Assembly: GCA_963920765.1 (NCBI GenBank)
Contig: OY987242.1
Location: 27,366,002-27,430,001 of the forward strand
Length of the DNA: 64,000 nucleotides
Origin: Ulota crispa
Lineage: Eukaryota > Streptophyta > Bryopsida > Orthotrichales > Orthotrichaceae
Direction: 5' to 3'
Shown: positions 11,331 through 24,471 of the stretch, in pieces
Layout: each line of letters opens with the position of its first letter
Position numbering within the stretch: the first letter of the stretch is position 1
Made by a program: the position numbers and the translations under genes
The notes under the pieces: generated by a model
What the model was told of the DNA's origin: nothing
The model's input: the letters and a program-made list of their open reading frames with translations, nothing else
Database searches by the model: none

Positions 11331-14300
11331 TCAACCCCACCGTAGTGCTGGGTTAAGCTTAGCAGTAGTTGCGACAGGCAAGCCATGTAGAATGGATGGG
11401 CGTTGCTGGCAACAACTGCACCGATTCCACCTGCGCATGACCAATTGACCACCCACCCTTGACCCTTGTCTGTCTGGTTTTAGAAGTTGGAAAACCAAAT
11501 CCATCCTCCTCCCTTCTGACACATACCACTTTGCTAGATTTCTCGCAACCCTCAAAAGCAACTCCGTCCCTAACTCTTCTCTCTCCTCCGAAGCAGTAAA
11601 TTTTTCTCAAAGATTAACGAAGACGTAAGTACAGAATCCAGAGCTGTGATGACTCTTTTTCATGCAAACCTAAACAGTCAAAATATGTAGAATTCCTCCT
11701 TCAACTTGTTTTGCCGTCCACACCGCCGAGTATCTGGCCCTTTGTCAGGCTCAAATTAATGATTTTCTTTGCATGGAACTCCTTTGAAACCCCAACGCCA
11801 TCGCTGGGTATCAATAAGTTCATCAGATTTACAGACTTGGGCTGGATGTGTTGAAATCCCAAGACTCAACATTTGGCTTTCGGTTGAAAATGACGCACAC
11901 TCATGTTACCCTAAAACACCAGTTTTCACGTGAATCCAACATTGTCACCAAATTCTACTCAACTTGGGGCTCAACTAGGGATTGTGTTACGGCCACTTAA
12001 CTTAGTCCTTCATTGTGTGCAAAAAGAAAGGACTTTTTTTAATTCAAGGCAAGTTCTGAACTGTGGGCTCAAAGTGGTGGCTTTTCAAAAGCGTGGTGCT
12101 TTTGGCGCGTGGAGGCGAAGTCTATGGAGTCCGAAGTGGTTGGCTTAAGTTAAGCAGGATTCTTAAGCCGGGATTACGGTTGGCGTCAATCGTGTTGATT
12201 CAGCAAGAGCTGCGTCAGAGGGCATTAATAAAAAAGGGGCTGGCTCCTGAAGCAGTGCTCCCAGTACAGTAGTAGGTCAGGGTTAGGATTCTCTGTAAAT
12301 TAGTCTGGAGACTGGAGGCCCAATTAATAGAAACGGATCGTTTCACTGCAGGTGGGATCTTTCCTCCAGCTTTGTGTGGTTGTTGTTGTTACTTGCAACA
12401 ACAACAAAAAAAGTTAAATTAGGTCTCCCAACGCTTGTAAATTTGTCAACTTGATGATGAGAAGGCAATGGTGATGATGATGGTGCTGCCAACTATCTGC
12501 ATGCATGCCATGGACTTTCAAAGAAATAATATATTATTTTTCTTTTGCAGTTGAGACTTGAGAGTCGTTGCAAGGGAGGGAATCTGATGCAAGCATATTT
12601 CATACACTCACTTTGAATGATGGGCCACAGAAACGGCTCATCTCATTTGCATGACCATGTATCATGATTGCTGGACTCCCTTGCACCTCAAGAAACTGCC
12701 CTTGGTGGCACTCAAGAATTGTGTGTGAGAAAGACAGACAAGCAGGACAAGGGAGCACAGCAAGGGGACGGACAGAGATGGGGAAGAAAGCATTGCAGTT
12801 ATTCTGGCTACTCAAGAGTTTACTAAGCTTACAGTGATTCATGAATGCTACGATAGGGTAGATTCTTCTGTACAGTACAATTGTGGGAGAGAGATACTGC
12901 CATATGTTCGAGTGAGAGTCGTCTACCCTTGTAGTAATACAAGTAATGAGTATGTCTTGCCCATTTTTTTGTATAATTTTGCCTACCTTTTTTTCCTTTC
13001 TTTTTGTTATTTGTCTTTTGTTCAATTTGTTCCACTACGTGCTTTCTCTTTTTACCCTTCCTTTTCCTCTTCCTTCCTCAAATTTCCTGTGACTTTTCAC
13101 CTTCCCTATCCTTGCATTTTCCTCTCCCTCCCCCACTCTCTCATAGAACACTCTAAATTCCTTGTAATATTAAGACACTTGATGCTTTATAATGGAGATC
13201 ATTTAGAGGTCATTCCAACTATGTCCCACATCCCATCTCTCCAAGTCTTAGTTGAGTTTCCTATTTAGGATGTGTTGGGTAGTACAAGGACAAGAAAAAG
13301 GTATTAAGTTGATGCTTTGAAGATGCTATGCAAATAAAATGTTGGGATTTTGAATCCAAAGGTAGGCTCTTTATTTTATTTTGTTAAACCCCATTCTCAA
13401 AGTGAAGTCTTGGCATCAAAACCTCAAAAAACCCTCAAAAAGCCTTATGGTGTAAACAAGCTTTTTTTTAGTGAACTATGATGTTGTGACTTCAAACATA
13501 GCAAGAAGCTAAAAATCCCAATTTTCAACATCTCAAGGGTTCAACCAATCAATTTTTTGAGAGTTTAGTAGGACTTGCAAAATATTGTTATTTTTTATCC
13601 TTAGGAGCAATCTGCAATGAGCCCTAAGACCTTGCTTTGTATGTCCTAGTTAAATTCCATATCTTAGCTTTGTAGTTATAAACAATTGTGATAAAATAGT
13701 TTAAAAATATATTCTTGAATTCAGTATGCAAAAACTTTGGTGTTTGGCTCTTGGATTTTCATTTTTGCCACACTCAATGCTTGGAACAAAGTCCCACTTC
13801 CTTGACTCCAAAAGTTCCACAAAATATTACTATATAAGCATTTCTATGGAACTTCAGACATACGCATTGTGAATTGCCCGGTAGTGTTACCTTACATACT
13901 ACTTGCTCAAATCAACTACTAGTGTTCTATGGAAACCCAAGGAGTTGGTGCATTGTCAACCAATGAGCTCTTTATTCTATTTTATTTTGTGAAGTTGAAT
14001 AAAGAAACTACACGATTTAATTAGATAGATATTTAAAAATCTAATCATGGTATAATACAGGTGATATTTAGAACAACTGAAAAGAACTAATTCAATACGG
14101 AAACTCAAATATACTTGGAGATGAAACTCAAAAACATTTCCCCAAACTGTACTGTAGCTATGATTCAAACTAGAATAATTGTGGATGCTATGGAACAATG
14201 TTTGGGGAGATTTTAAACTTCACAAGTTAAAATCTAACATTTTCCATGTTTCAACTAAATTCTCATGAATTTGCATCAAATATTGCCCACATTCATTATA

Positions 14301-14815
14301 TAAATAAAATTTTAGCTAATTTTTATTGAACATTTCAACCGGTTCTTTTTGTAAACTTACTTGCTAAGTATACACATTTTGCAGATAATACCTAGGCTCA
14401 ATTTACTACTCATACGTCCATCTGGACCCAAGGCGGAAAAGTACTATTTTTTCACCCGTCATAAAATGTGAGTATTTAGATAAATACCATCTAATGATTG
14501 AATTTGGGAATTTTGAATTCATATTTGGATTCATAGACCTTGTTTTAGTAAAACATTACAATTTAACAACAAAAAATAGGGGGAGTTTTTTTACTATTAC
14601 CCTTGTTTAGAAAAAAAAAAACTTGAGTTTTTCCATCTTGATCTCACGTTGATGTATGTGCCATAAATTGAGCCATTATACCTCACCATTTTATGATATG
14701 GTGCATCAAATATTGCATTTCGGTTGCCCTAGACTAATTTCTTGACATTTTACACTATATAAATATTTATTATTGTTATAGTAATTTTCATCAATAATTA
14801 ATGCAATAAAAAAGG
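11331..14815. other. Intergenic, no defensible gene
   Basis: GC content falls steadily from left to right. There is a small perfect stem at about 12380-12410 (gttgttgttacttgcaacaacaac) and a GATGAT-rich patch near 12455-12490. A pyrimidine-rich tract at about 12960-13150 yields an open frame only because of its composition; similar pyrimidine-rich text recurs at about 40100-40330. Part of 14640-14820 is shared with 34240-34385, so it is repeat-derived. I see no other structure. Confidence 0.5.
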
Positions 14816-15205
14816 GGAATTGATATATGCACACTGGAAGGTTGATATTTGCACACCCCCTCAGGGTAAATTTTAGATTTTTACCATCATAAAGCTGAAT
14901 TTGAGAATTTTGAATTTAGATTTGGACTTAGAGACCCATGCTTTAGTCTAGAATCATAAAAAAGTTGCAATTCAACAATACTCAATGAAAAAACTTATCT
15001 TTTTTTACAAACAAAAGTAAAAGTAACAATTTTCTCCCTAGCTAAACTTTTCCATTGGGTGTTGTTGAATTGCAACTTTTTTATAGGTCTAGATTAAAAC
15101 ATGATCTCTAAGTCCAAATCTGAATTCAAAATTCTCAAATTCAACTTTATGATGATAGAAGTTAAAATTTACCCCCATGGAGGTGTGCAAATAATAGAGA
15201 AACAA
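14816..15205. mobile_element. Long-TIR foldback MITE (ATTGATATRTGYACCACACCC family), copy 1
   Basis: Arms of about 180 bp mirror each other: aattgatatatgcacactgg... on the left, and the inverse with aaatttaccc, ccatggaggtgtgcaaat on the right. Both arms contain 'ttgcaattcaacaa' and 'tctaagtccaaat' blocks. Copies with the same inner blocks or ends lie at 36243-36650 and 54293-54703. Confidence 0.7.
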
Positions 15206-16337
15206 AAAAATAACCACATTCACATTGTAGATCATGTGGAATCCTAAAACTTAGAAAATTGCATACTCCTCCAAATAGCCAAATGATGAGTCGTGATATA
15301 ACTTTCCAAGGTAAGGCATTCTAATTATCAAGGCAACTTAAATGCAATATTCAGTGTTGATTCAAAGTTTGATCAAATAGTCAGTCAAACTCACTAATGC
15401 ATTTCCAGAATAGCAATGCATCACCTGAACTTGCTAATCCCATCCAAGTGGTAATCATTCTCTAATAGGGCCTACATTCCCATGTGCCTGTTGACTGACA
15501 ATATTGACCGATAGAATTCTCCTCTGTCAATGCTCATTGGTTCCCTACCCTACAACTGTGCTCCCAACCCAAACTTTTCTGTTTGTTTTGTACCCGTGAA
15601 CGCCCCAGAGAACCGGTTTTCTAGCATGGTTTCAAAGGCTTGTTTGAGGCACTGGATTAAATTTTGATCTTGTTATAAATTTCAATTATGAAGGCATTCA
15701 AGTTTTCCATGTTAACGTAGTAATGGTGAGGAAAGTCAAATATTGTACAAGTATTGTGAGACGTTTGATTGAGTGCAACACCATACATGCTGTGGTGGCA
15801 AGTAGCGTTTTACAAGCTGCAATTGGTCAGTATCCTTTACATACTTCTTTGTGTGTGCTTTGTGATAGTGGGAAATTTGTTGGCAAGGGTTCAAGCATGT
15901 TCTAAACCCTTAATACGGCAACCCTCACCAACTATGTTGGTCATTGTTTTCTATGCAATAGCAATTTGAAACCCTAAAACTTGACTGAAAAAGAAACACA
16001 ATCAACAATAATTTACAAGTGTGTTCATTCACATCTAATCTTGCTACTTACAAAAATTGAGATGAATCAAGAGCATATAGAATTTTGTAAAAATTAATAA
16101 ATAGCAACTACTTGCCAAAAGTGAGATTTTGCCACCACAAGTTTTGATCAAATGTTATAATCTCCCATCTCCCACAATCAATCATTCCCAAAATTTACAA
16201 ACCATTTTCTAAGTAGGTGTTCCACTATTTTCATGGTCACTTTTTCTGAATCATCCAATTGACTAAGATACAATACATCAAAGTTGTAGGTCTCCCAAAA
16301 CCCTGATTTTGGTGAAAATGGCATGAGCACTTAGGGG
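15206..16337. other. Intergenic, no gene seen
   Basis: AT-rich sequence with short accidental open frames. 'Gaggcaacttaaatgca'-type text near 15320 is shared with the repeat text at 38815, so part of it is repeat-derived. Confidence 0.45.
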
Positions 16338-16717
16338 TTAACCTATAAATGCGGAGGTGGACATTTTTGTCGATTGGAGAACAAAAAAACACTCTATAAG
16401 ATGGAAAAAAAAGTCATTTTTCAACTAGTTTTTAAAAGTGATCACAAAAACATGGTCTATCATGGAAGGCAAAAAATAACCTCAATAAACACACTCATAT
16501 TTTTTAAGTAACCAAAATTGTAAGAAGATTCAAAAACATGGTGTTAGATCCCATATTACCCTTCTTTACAATTTTCATGGATTTAACTTGCACTATTGAA
16601 TATTACAGTTTTTAAAACAATAATATAATGAGTGGACATTTGCCACACCACTGTGAATCACTATAAAGTTCTGTAGAGGGACTGGTCACGGTGACCAACT
16701 CAGAGTTTATGGGTTAA
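16338..16717. mobile_element. Possible piggyBac-like element, short class
   Basis: Bounded by TTAACCTATAAATGCGGAGG at the left and ...CTCAGAGTTTATGGGTTAA at the right, in the same style as the TTAA-ended family but with diverged ends. The sequence just left of it (cacttaggggttaa) also looks like the right end of another copy. Confidence 0.4.
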
Positions 16718-17041
16718 TCATCTGAAACGCACCCCCAATATCCGTGAAGGCAAAAGGAAATTGTATAGAATCATCCTTGCGTGCACGTTCATCCTATTGG
16801 TAGTTTTCATTCAAATACTAGTAATTGAAGTTTTTTTAATAAAGAGATTTGGCAATTTTATTAGGTTTTCACCTGCTTTTCATTTCTGCTATCACGGTAA
16901 CCAGTGTCAAATGTGGCAAAATTCTGCCAAAAAAAATCCTATAAATTGTCTTGGTGTCACTAGCATAGAGAGTGTCGAGTCTAGCACTGCAAGTTTTTTG
17001 AAGGGACGATTTGACAAGAAAGTCTCCATTTTGGAGTCAAC

Positions 17042-17361
17042 TAAGGTAGTAACACCCACTAGCATTAGTTCAAGGGTTTTGAGCATGATGATTATCAATA
17101 AACATTTAGCAAAAGCATAGAATTTTATTAGGAACAAAAAAAATAATAAGTTTGCGTTTTCAAATGTATTATTTGGATACTGAGAGAATAAGTTGTGAAT
17201 TTTTAGAGAGCAAACTGCTGTTGCACCCATAATCAACATTAAGGTTTCATGTTCACATGTTGTACATCCTTGTAATTACATCTATTTACTTCCACATATT
17301 TTTAAAGATTTTATAAGTGATTGTTATGGGGACACTAATGCTTATGGACGTTCCTACCTTA
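17042..17361. mobile_element. MITE, TAAGGTAGGTACACCCATAAGC family, copy 1
   Basis: It opens taaggtagtaacacccacta and closes with the inverse ...cttatggacgttcctacctta. It shares interior text (atgtattatttggatact; ttcatgttcacatgttgtac) with copies at 28828-29152 and 59697-60016. Confidence 0.75.
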
Positions 17362-17404
17362 CATTACTAGAATAATCATTAACTTTGAGACAATATCACT
17401 ATCT

Positions 17405-18291
17405 TACAGTGACTCACAAAATTGTCGCAATGTTTGCTTCGACGCCATGTTTTTTTCAATATTTCCACTATATAGTGCCATAATATAGTTGGCATTTTAT
17501 CCTCAGATTTTTTGTATGTGATCCTTGTGCAATCATGATCAAGTATACCAAATTTCAGTTACTAAAAACCAAAATCCTATATTTGGCAAATTGTTTTGTG
17601 TCAAAATCATGATTTTACGAGAAAGTTAATTAAAAAAACATTGGTGATGAATATTTGAGATTTGAATGCATAGATATGTAGGAGACATCCATATGCACAT
17701 CTTTGTTTCAAACAATCATTTCCAAAAAGTTTCAAATTTCCTTCTACAAATATTTTAATGACTTGGTGATCATTACCAAATTTGGTAAAATAGAAAATTC
17801 TTCATGGAAATTAGTTTTTGGCAAAATAACTTATACATTGTGTTTACATGATGATATGTTTATTTTGCCAAAAACTAATTTCCATGAAGAATTTTCTATT
17901 TTACCAAATTTGGTAATGATCACCAAGTCATTAAAATATTTGTAGAAGGAAATTTGAAACTTTTTGGAAATGATTGTTTGAAACAAAGATGTGCATATGG
18001 ATGTCTCCTACATATCTATGCATTCAAATCTCAAATATTCATCACCAATGTTTTTTTAATTAACTTTCTCGTAAAATCATGATTTTGACACAAAACAATT
18101 TGCCAAATATAGGATTTTGGTTTTTAGTAACTGAAATTTGGTATACTTGATCATGATTGCACAAGGACCACATACAAAAAATCTGAGGATAAAATGCCAA
18201 CTATATTATGGCACTATGGCACTATATAGTGGAGATATCAAAAAAACATGGCGTCGAAGCAAACATTGCGACAATTTTGTGAGTCACTGTA
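17405..18291. repeat. 887-bp near-perfect palindrome, TA-flanked
   Basis: The sequence 17405-17840 is repeated almost base for base, inverted, at 17855-18291, with only a tiny loop at about 17848. The ends read TA-CAGTGACTCAC...GTGAGTCACTG-TA, which fits a Tc1/mariner-type foldback with TA target duplication. The few differences include a duplicated ggcactat in the right arm near 18214-18222 and single-base changes. No coding. Confidence 0.9.
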
Positions 18292-18419
18292 TGGATGAGC
18301 GTGAGAAGCTTACATTAAAAAACAGTTTTTGGAAACAAAACTAAAATATCAAAACTTCCTTGTTAAGTTGGTGCCCAAATGGGCTTGTAGAACCAAGCCC
18401 TTACATTGTAGCTTGATTC

Positions 18420-19074
18420 TTAACCCCTAAATGCCTGAGGACGTTTTTGAGCTTCTAGGAATGTGTTCTGAACTTAGCAAGAAGCCAGCATTTTGATAAA
18501 TTTTATTAGTTTTTTAAGATTGTAACTGTACAAATTTAAATTAGATATACTATAGTTCACATTGGAAAAAAAAACACAACAATATCACTTATAGATTAAA
18601 AGATTATATTGTTTGATCATGAGGGTGTTAAAAATGCAAAGATGACTTGAAGTTGTTTTATCCTCTTTTCACATGTTAAAGTTAAAAAACTGGTCACCAA
18701 ACAAATATGAAGCTAAGGGACATAACATACATAGCTTCAATTAATTTATGGCATTGCAAAATCTCTTCTACAATTTTTGAACATGAATTCTAAGTGTAGA
18801 TTTTTCTCCAAGATCTAGTATATGTGAGGCTCATTTCCAAGAGCTCTCAACACTTCAAAAAGTCAAGATTGTAGTAAACACACTTGCACAAAATCTTGAG
18901 TAGACTGAAAATCATAATTATTCATTTTCAAAATCAGATTTTTATGCCAAAACTAAACTTCAAAAAGAAAGCTCAAAACTACAAAACACTAAAATTAACA
19001 ACAAAGTTAGGTTTTATTGAACTTCAAAGTGTTGTGGACACCAAAATGTGATGCCTCAAGCATTTAGGGGTTAA
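18420..19074. mobile_element. piggyBac-like MITE, class B
   Basis: It begins TTAACCCCTAAATGCCTGAGG and ends ...GGCATTT...AGGGGTTAA (ctcaagcatttaggggttaa). It shares interior text (gcttctaggaatktgttct; aggctcatttccaagag) with 43560-44383, a longer copy. Confidence 0.75.
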
Positions 19075-19242
19075 AGACCGAGATTCTACAAGTGGCACAT
19101 GATGACGGATGAATGATTGATAAATCTTACATGTTTCAGCCGATCGAGTTTCAAAGTTTTACGTAGATTCATCAGCCTATTCAAGTTTGCAATTTACATT
19201 ACCTCAATAGGTGAGTGAGTCATTCTTAGAATCATAACATTA

Positions 19243-20283
19243 ACCCTTAAAGGACAGGCCTAGTATCATGAATTTTTTATGGAATTACAATCACCTTCTA
19301 AACTTTATTTTGACATGGTAAATAATATCAAATTTCAATATTGTAATTTTATTACAAGAAGGTATTTGCATACTCAATGTCAAAGAACATTCATTGATTT
19401 TGGTGAATTTTTAAAATTATTACAAATTTTTGAAATGAATGTTAGAGAAATTCATATCAATTACAATATGTATTCAATTACGTCAATTTTTTATACCATA
19501 GATGTATACCACAATGAAGATCATTTCAATGGAATTTTCCATGTTAGTGGAATTTGAAAAAGTACCTATCACATGGTAATAGGTATTCAATTTGTGACAA
19601 TAATAAAACAAATCAAAACTTAATTTTTTTCTAAAATTCAAATTATAGAAGACACTAGATCTAGTAAAAAATTTATTGCTAGTTAAGCTCAAGTTCAAAA
19701 CATATCATTTTAATGACTAGGATAGAGATTTTAAGAAAATATCTTTAAAACTTAAAATACATTACACCATGGTGTATCTTTACTGCTCAATTGACAAGTG
19801 AGATCCTTCTTTGAACATTGTGCATGCAAAATTGTCCATATGGATACACTGAAAAGCATTATATATGTCCCTACAAAATCTCAGATAAAAAATAATGTTA
19901 CTCCAATGTCCACAAAGTGGCCTCAACGATGTTCAGGAGTTGAAACCTCCTTCCCCTCTGTCCATTATTGTAAAGAAAAAAAATGATTCAGCAGATGCCA
20001 AAGTTGTGAATATTCTGTACGAATCTTTTCTTCTCCATACAAATAAGATTAAAAAAAAAGTTAGTCATCTAAACATTTTGGCAGCTACTCTTAGGAGTCT
20101 TGTGTGTTCATAGTGCTTCTTTTGGTGTAATATAATTTCAACCCAAAGCCACATAGCAGGCATGTGTAGTAGCCGAAATCAATTTTAGTAAAAAGGTGAC
20201 ATGTGCCATGACCTTATTGGTTAGAACCATTGTGTTTTTTGAAGAGATGGACCTACTATGTGATTGTGGACTTTTGGTTCAGT
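19243..20283. other. AT-rich repeat debris with one isolated piggyBac-like left end
   Basis: TTAACCCTTAAAGGACAGGC at 19243 looks like a left terminus, but I find no matching right end. The remainder (to 20283) has no supported feature. Confidence 0.4.
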
Positions 20284-20414
20284 AAGGTAGGAGGCTCGTG
20301 AAAGGACCATCTAAGCCAAGTGCGCTTCTGTGGAAAAATCAGGGTAATTTGGTAAAATGGAAATATTTTTGGTAGAAAGCCAAAGAAGAAACACTTATTG
20401 TATGTGGTCATTTT

Positions 20415-20587
20415 CATTAGAAGAAAATTAGAAGAAAATACATTAAAGTTAACATAATTGACTTGATGTTATTTTGTATGTAATTCAAAATTATGTGTTG
20501 AAAACGTAAAATTTTGCATTAGGAACAAAACAACATCAAGTTGGTTATGTTGACTTTAATGTATTGTCTTCTAGTTTTCTTCTAGTG
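20415..20587. mobile_element. Small CACTA-type MITE
   Basis: The inverted ends are CATTAGAAGAAAATTAGAAG and, from the other side, CACTAGAAGAAAACTAGAAG. The arms continue through 'acattaaagt(t/c)aacata' and 'cttgatgtt'. The CACTAGAAGAAAA motif is typical of plant CACTA (En/Spm) termini. Confidence 0.65.
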
Positions 20588-20765
20588 TTAATTTGAAGTT
20601 TTTTGAGTTAGTATGAATTGATTACTATTTATCAAAGCAAAAGGTGCATAGGTAGCTATTCTTGATCATAGGTGGTAGTATTCATGATGCAAAGGCAACT
20701 TGTAAATGGAGCACACAAGTCCTAAAAGCAACCACCACAAAGTCAAGGATGCTCCAATAAGGCTC

Positions 20766-21695
20766 TTAACCCTAAAGGACCATCGTCCATTTGTGGAATA
20801 AATGGGATTTTGGGCATGTACATATGGCTAAACTACGTTGTGTGATTTTTTGAAACTTTTATCAAAGGTGGGGAATTCAAAGATCTATGTAGGCATCTAA
20901 ATGTTTCTTCATTTTGTCATTTGACATAGAAGTTATGCAAGAATTTATGAAAATTTGGGGAGGATTGCCCATCTGGGTATCCCAAAAAACTTCTTTAAAA
21001 CTCACACTTTCTTTAAAAAAAAATTTGAAATTGGTTCTTTAGATTTTTTTTATACATGGGAAGCTATGAATCATTCAATTTCAATCAATGAGATGAAAGA
21101 TATAAGGAGTTTTTGTTTGCGGGCAGTTATGGATTCTCTACTCTAATATAAACTTTGAAGTTTTTTATTTTACTCAATTTTTAATTTTTTGGAAAAAAAA
21201 AACCAAAGGAAGTAGATTGTTTATTATAACACTATAACCATGGGGATTTGCATTTTTCATTTGAATAATTAAATTCTTAACAATCTAGTGTTTTGACTCA
21301 TTCTCTACTTCTTTTTGATTACTATTTTTTTCCCATGTGCTGTGTAGTTCCAATTGATTCGAAAATTCTCCCACATATACCTAACTTGATCTTCTACATG
21401 GTAAATTAAAAGCACAACTTTGGGTAGAGCAATTTTTTCATGTAAGAGTGGTCAAAGGCTTTTGAAATGTACCAACAACAAGGAAAAAAGACTTTTCCCT
21501 TTACTTCAAATGTAAATATCTCACTCCTCTCCATCTAGAATGACATGATTTTTTCCCACAATACTTCCTTTAGTTTAAGGCAAGATCTTACAGTTGGATT
21601 TTCAAAGGAAAAAAAATCTACCTTCTTACTCATCTCCTAGAAGTAGCAATTTTTAGTGATTTTGACGTTAAAAAGGACCCTCCTTTAGGGGTTAA
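20766..21695 (+). mobile_element. piggyBac-like MITE, class A
   Basis: It opens TTAACCCTAAAGGACCATCG and closes ...CCTCCTTTAGGGGTTAA. It contains the class A blocks 'aatgggattttgggcatgta', 'tatggctaaacta', 'gaaacttttatcaaaggtgg', 'atgaaagat' and 'gtggtcaaaggctt'. It is nested within the TAAGGTAGG element. No transposase frame is present. Confidence 0.85.
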
Positions 21696-22589
21696 AGCAT
21701 GCAAGCACCCATTCCATATTCTAACATTCAAATCATGATTGAGAACATGTTTTCATTTTTTAGTATGACATATATCTATATTTTACTGAAAGATAAATCT
21801 GAACACAATCATGACTAATAAGCACACTCAAGAGTGGCTCATGTCACTCTCTTAAGTTCCTAAAACATTTCATACACAAGTACATTTTTTGAACATAGAA
21901 AATGTGGATCATTTAAGAACCTCTGTGCACTGTTTTTGGGACCCCTACATGGCCGGTTCAAATGCTTGGTCCAAATTAGAGCCTCCTACCTTACTCTCAG
22001 GCCTAGTTCAAATTAGCAACTAGACAAAAAAAAAAGAATGTCACATGTTGGAATACTAGTTTTGTTTGTTAAAGGGTTCACACTTAGGATTTGTCTAGTA
22101 CTTCAACTTGCCACATGTGTCACCAACCTAAATATCCGCATCAGCAAACAAGATAGTGCAATTTTGGGGCTTGCCACAAGGGTGGTACCGACCTTGATTG
22201 GTAGAGCAACACTCTTGAAATAGCACAGCCAACAATGAGCTTACATGAATGTGACCCTAACAAAACAAACACCGGACGTGGTGCTAGTTTTTGTGTTTCA
22301 TCTAGCTACTAGTTTGAACCAGGCCTCATATTCAGAATCAGACTGTTGCTTGCCTAATTAAAAACTTTTTTATGGCATGGTGAATTTAAATTTTGTAAGT
22401 TAAAGCAAAGTTCAACATGAATACCAAATAGGCTCATTGGGTTATTCCACGCTATTTTGTACTATATTGAATGTTTACTTTTGGCGCTATAATGTTGATA
22501 GCTTCTACACACAAATTTCAGTAATAAACAATCATAAACAAACCTTGATTTCACAGTTTCATGTGACACATCCCCACCTAAAATCCATG

Positions 22590-23225
22590 TGTTAGGAAAG
22601 TGATTCAATTTACACCAGACCTCTCTAATTTACGTTTTCTAAAAATAGATGCACAAATTAATAAATTAACTTTTAGCCATGTGCACAAATTAAACTAACT
22701 TTTCCCTTACACACGTATGGATACACAAATGTGTTGTAAATTTTTTGACACAATTGGACAAGTAGACCATTGTTGATATTGAGCAAGAATTTTGTGCCCT
22801 CAAGGTTGCCTATTCAAGTGAACCAATTTTGATAGTATCATTGGATGGTTGCTACAACATTGCAACTTTGTTCTATGAAGCTTGGAAGATTGTTGAAGGT
22901 TGCTTTGAGTCACTATGCAAATTTTATGGAGGCATAGCCACCATGTTCCCTAACATGACCATGTTGAATCCGACTTCTTTGTTCTTAAACTTTTGAAGGA
23001 TGAGCATTGTAAATTGTTGACTGACCTCTCGCTTGATGGAGTGTTATAGTGCAAGCAATTCCATGCCTTGTCACAATTAATTTGATATCAAATATGCGCA
23101 TAATAAAGATAAGCTTGTTAATTCATGACAAAAACACAAATTAACTTTCAGGATGTGCATAAATTAGCTCAATTTGTTAATTTATGACAATACTTGAATT
23201 AGAGAGGCATGATTTATACCCTAAG
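22590..23225 (+). mobile_element. DNA-transposon remnant with inverted ends and a hAT-like relic inside
   Basis: Near-inverse text flanks the block: acaccagacctctctaattt at about 22613 and aattagagaggcatgattta at about 23193. Repeated 'tgcacaaattaa(c)taac' motifs lie at both ends. The transposase relic at 22769-23070 lies between them. Confidence 0.5.
22769..23070 (+). pseudogene. hAT-like transposase relic
   Basis: One frame reads IVDIEQEFCALKVAYSSEP and LDGCYNIATLFYEAWKIVEG, then hits a stop. A neighbouring frame resumes with HVESDFFVLKLLKDEHCKLL and TDLSLDGVL, a stop, then CKQFHAL. The 'ESDF...K.EKD...LTD.SLEG.L.CKQ' pattern is one I associate with C-terminal regions of hAT-type transposases. 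At least one frameshift and two stops make it non-functional. Confidence 0.45.
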
Positions 23226-23514
23226 AGCGTTCCCACCTGCCCCCAAAACAAATGGCCTTCTAGGAAGAGGCTAGCCTACTCCCAAAAAAGAGTCCCACCC
23301 GACCCCAAAAATGGATGACTTTTTGGAAAGAGTGACCCAAAAACTTGCCATGGCTTGAAAAATTGTCTTGTTTTCAAACCACCCTCTTTGGCCTTCAAAA
23401 CCTAATGAGACAAGAGACGCACCTTTTGCCTATAATGTGATTTGCTCATAGTTTGTTCTTTTTTAGCACAAAATAAAGGAGCCAATAGGGACCAACTGAA
23501 GGCTCATTGGCCTT

Positions 23515-24471
23515 TTAACCCCTAAAGGTCCATTGTTCCCTCGGGGGACAAATGGGATTTTGGGCAAGTACCTATGGCTAAACTACTTTGCGTGATTTTC
23601 CGAAACTTTTATTGAAGATGGGGAATTATAAGATCTGCGTGGGAATCTAATTTTTCCTTCATTCTGACAATTATTGAAGAAGTTATGCATGAATAACTAA
23701 ACATCAAGGGAGAATCGTGCAGCAAAAAAAAATTGCAATTTTTTAAATAAAATTTTGAAATTGGTTCTATATGTTTTTTTGTATTTGGGAAGCTTTTAAT
23801 CATTAAATAATGATACATGAGATGAAAGTTATGAGAAGTGTTAGTTTGCGGGTAGGTATGGGACTTCCAAACCTCCATTCCTTTTCCCCCTTGTAAAACT
23901 CGTTGCTTTACTTTTTTGAGCTCTTTGTGTATTTGTTTTTTGACTTTTTGTTTTTTGCAAGTTGTAGTTGACTAAGATTCCTTGGTTTTTACCATTTGGA
24001 TCAAAGTAATTTGGGTTTTTGAAATTTACATAAATCCTCCAATTTTGCCTAATGTATATGCAAATTTCATGACCTTACAGCATTACAAGATTTTACAAAA
24101 TATGATCCACACCTCCATTTCATTTAAAAATTCTCCCACATTTATCTAACTTGGTCTTCTACATGGGAAATATAAACCTCAACTTTGCATAGAGCAATTT
24201 TTTTGATATAGGAGTAGTCAAATGCATTTGAAATTTTTGGGCAGTAGGGAAAAAAACTTTTGTTTTCACTTCAGATGTCAGTATCTCACTTCTCTACAAC
24301 TAGAATGAGCTGATTTTTTTTCCCACAAGTACCTCTCATAGTCTAAGGCAAGATCTTCCAATTGGATTTCCATATATATATATATATATATATACATTTC
24401 TCCTCACTCCCCCAAAAATGGCAGTTTTGAGTGACTTTCACAAAAAAAGGACTTGGGCTTTTAGGGGTTAA
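23515..24471 (+). mobile_element. piggyBac-like MITE, class A
   Basis: TTAACCCCTAAAGGTCCATT to ...GGCTTTTAGGGGTTAA. Interior blocks are shared with 20766, 40965, 46781 and 49863 (ggacaaatgggattttgggc; tgcgggtagg; caagatctt). It carries an (AT)n microsatellite at 24371-24396. Confidence 0.85.
24371..24396. repeat. (AT)n microsatellite
   Basis: About 12 uninterrupted AT units inside the class A element. Confidence 0.9.

Larger units (their letters stand above)
20284..21996. mobile_element. MITE/foldback with TAAGGTAGGAGGCTC ends, split by nested insertions
   Basis: Left end taaggtaggaggctcgtgaa; right end inverse ...agagcctcctacctta at about 21980-21996. The interior carries a CACTA-type MITE (20415-20587) and a piggyBac-like element (20766-21695), which explains its length. 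The same ends occur at 58511-58842 and 62094-62323. Confidence 0.6.

Noticed and set aside
12834-13268. 144-codon plus frame rich in Phe, Ser and Leu
   Set aside because: Pure product of a pyrimidine-rich tract; no domain, and similar tract text recurs near 40.1-40.3 kb.
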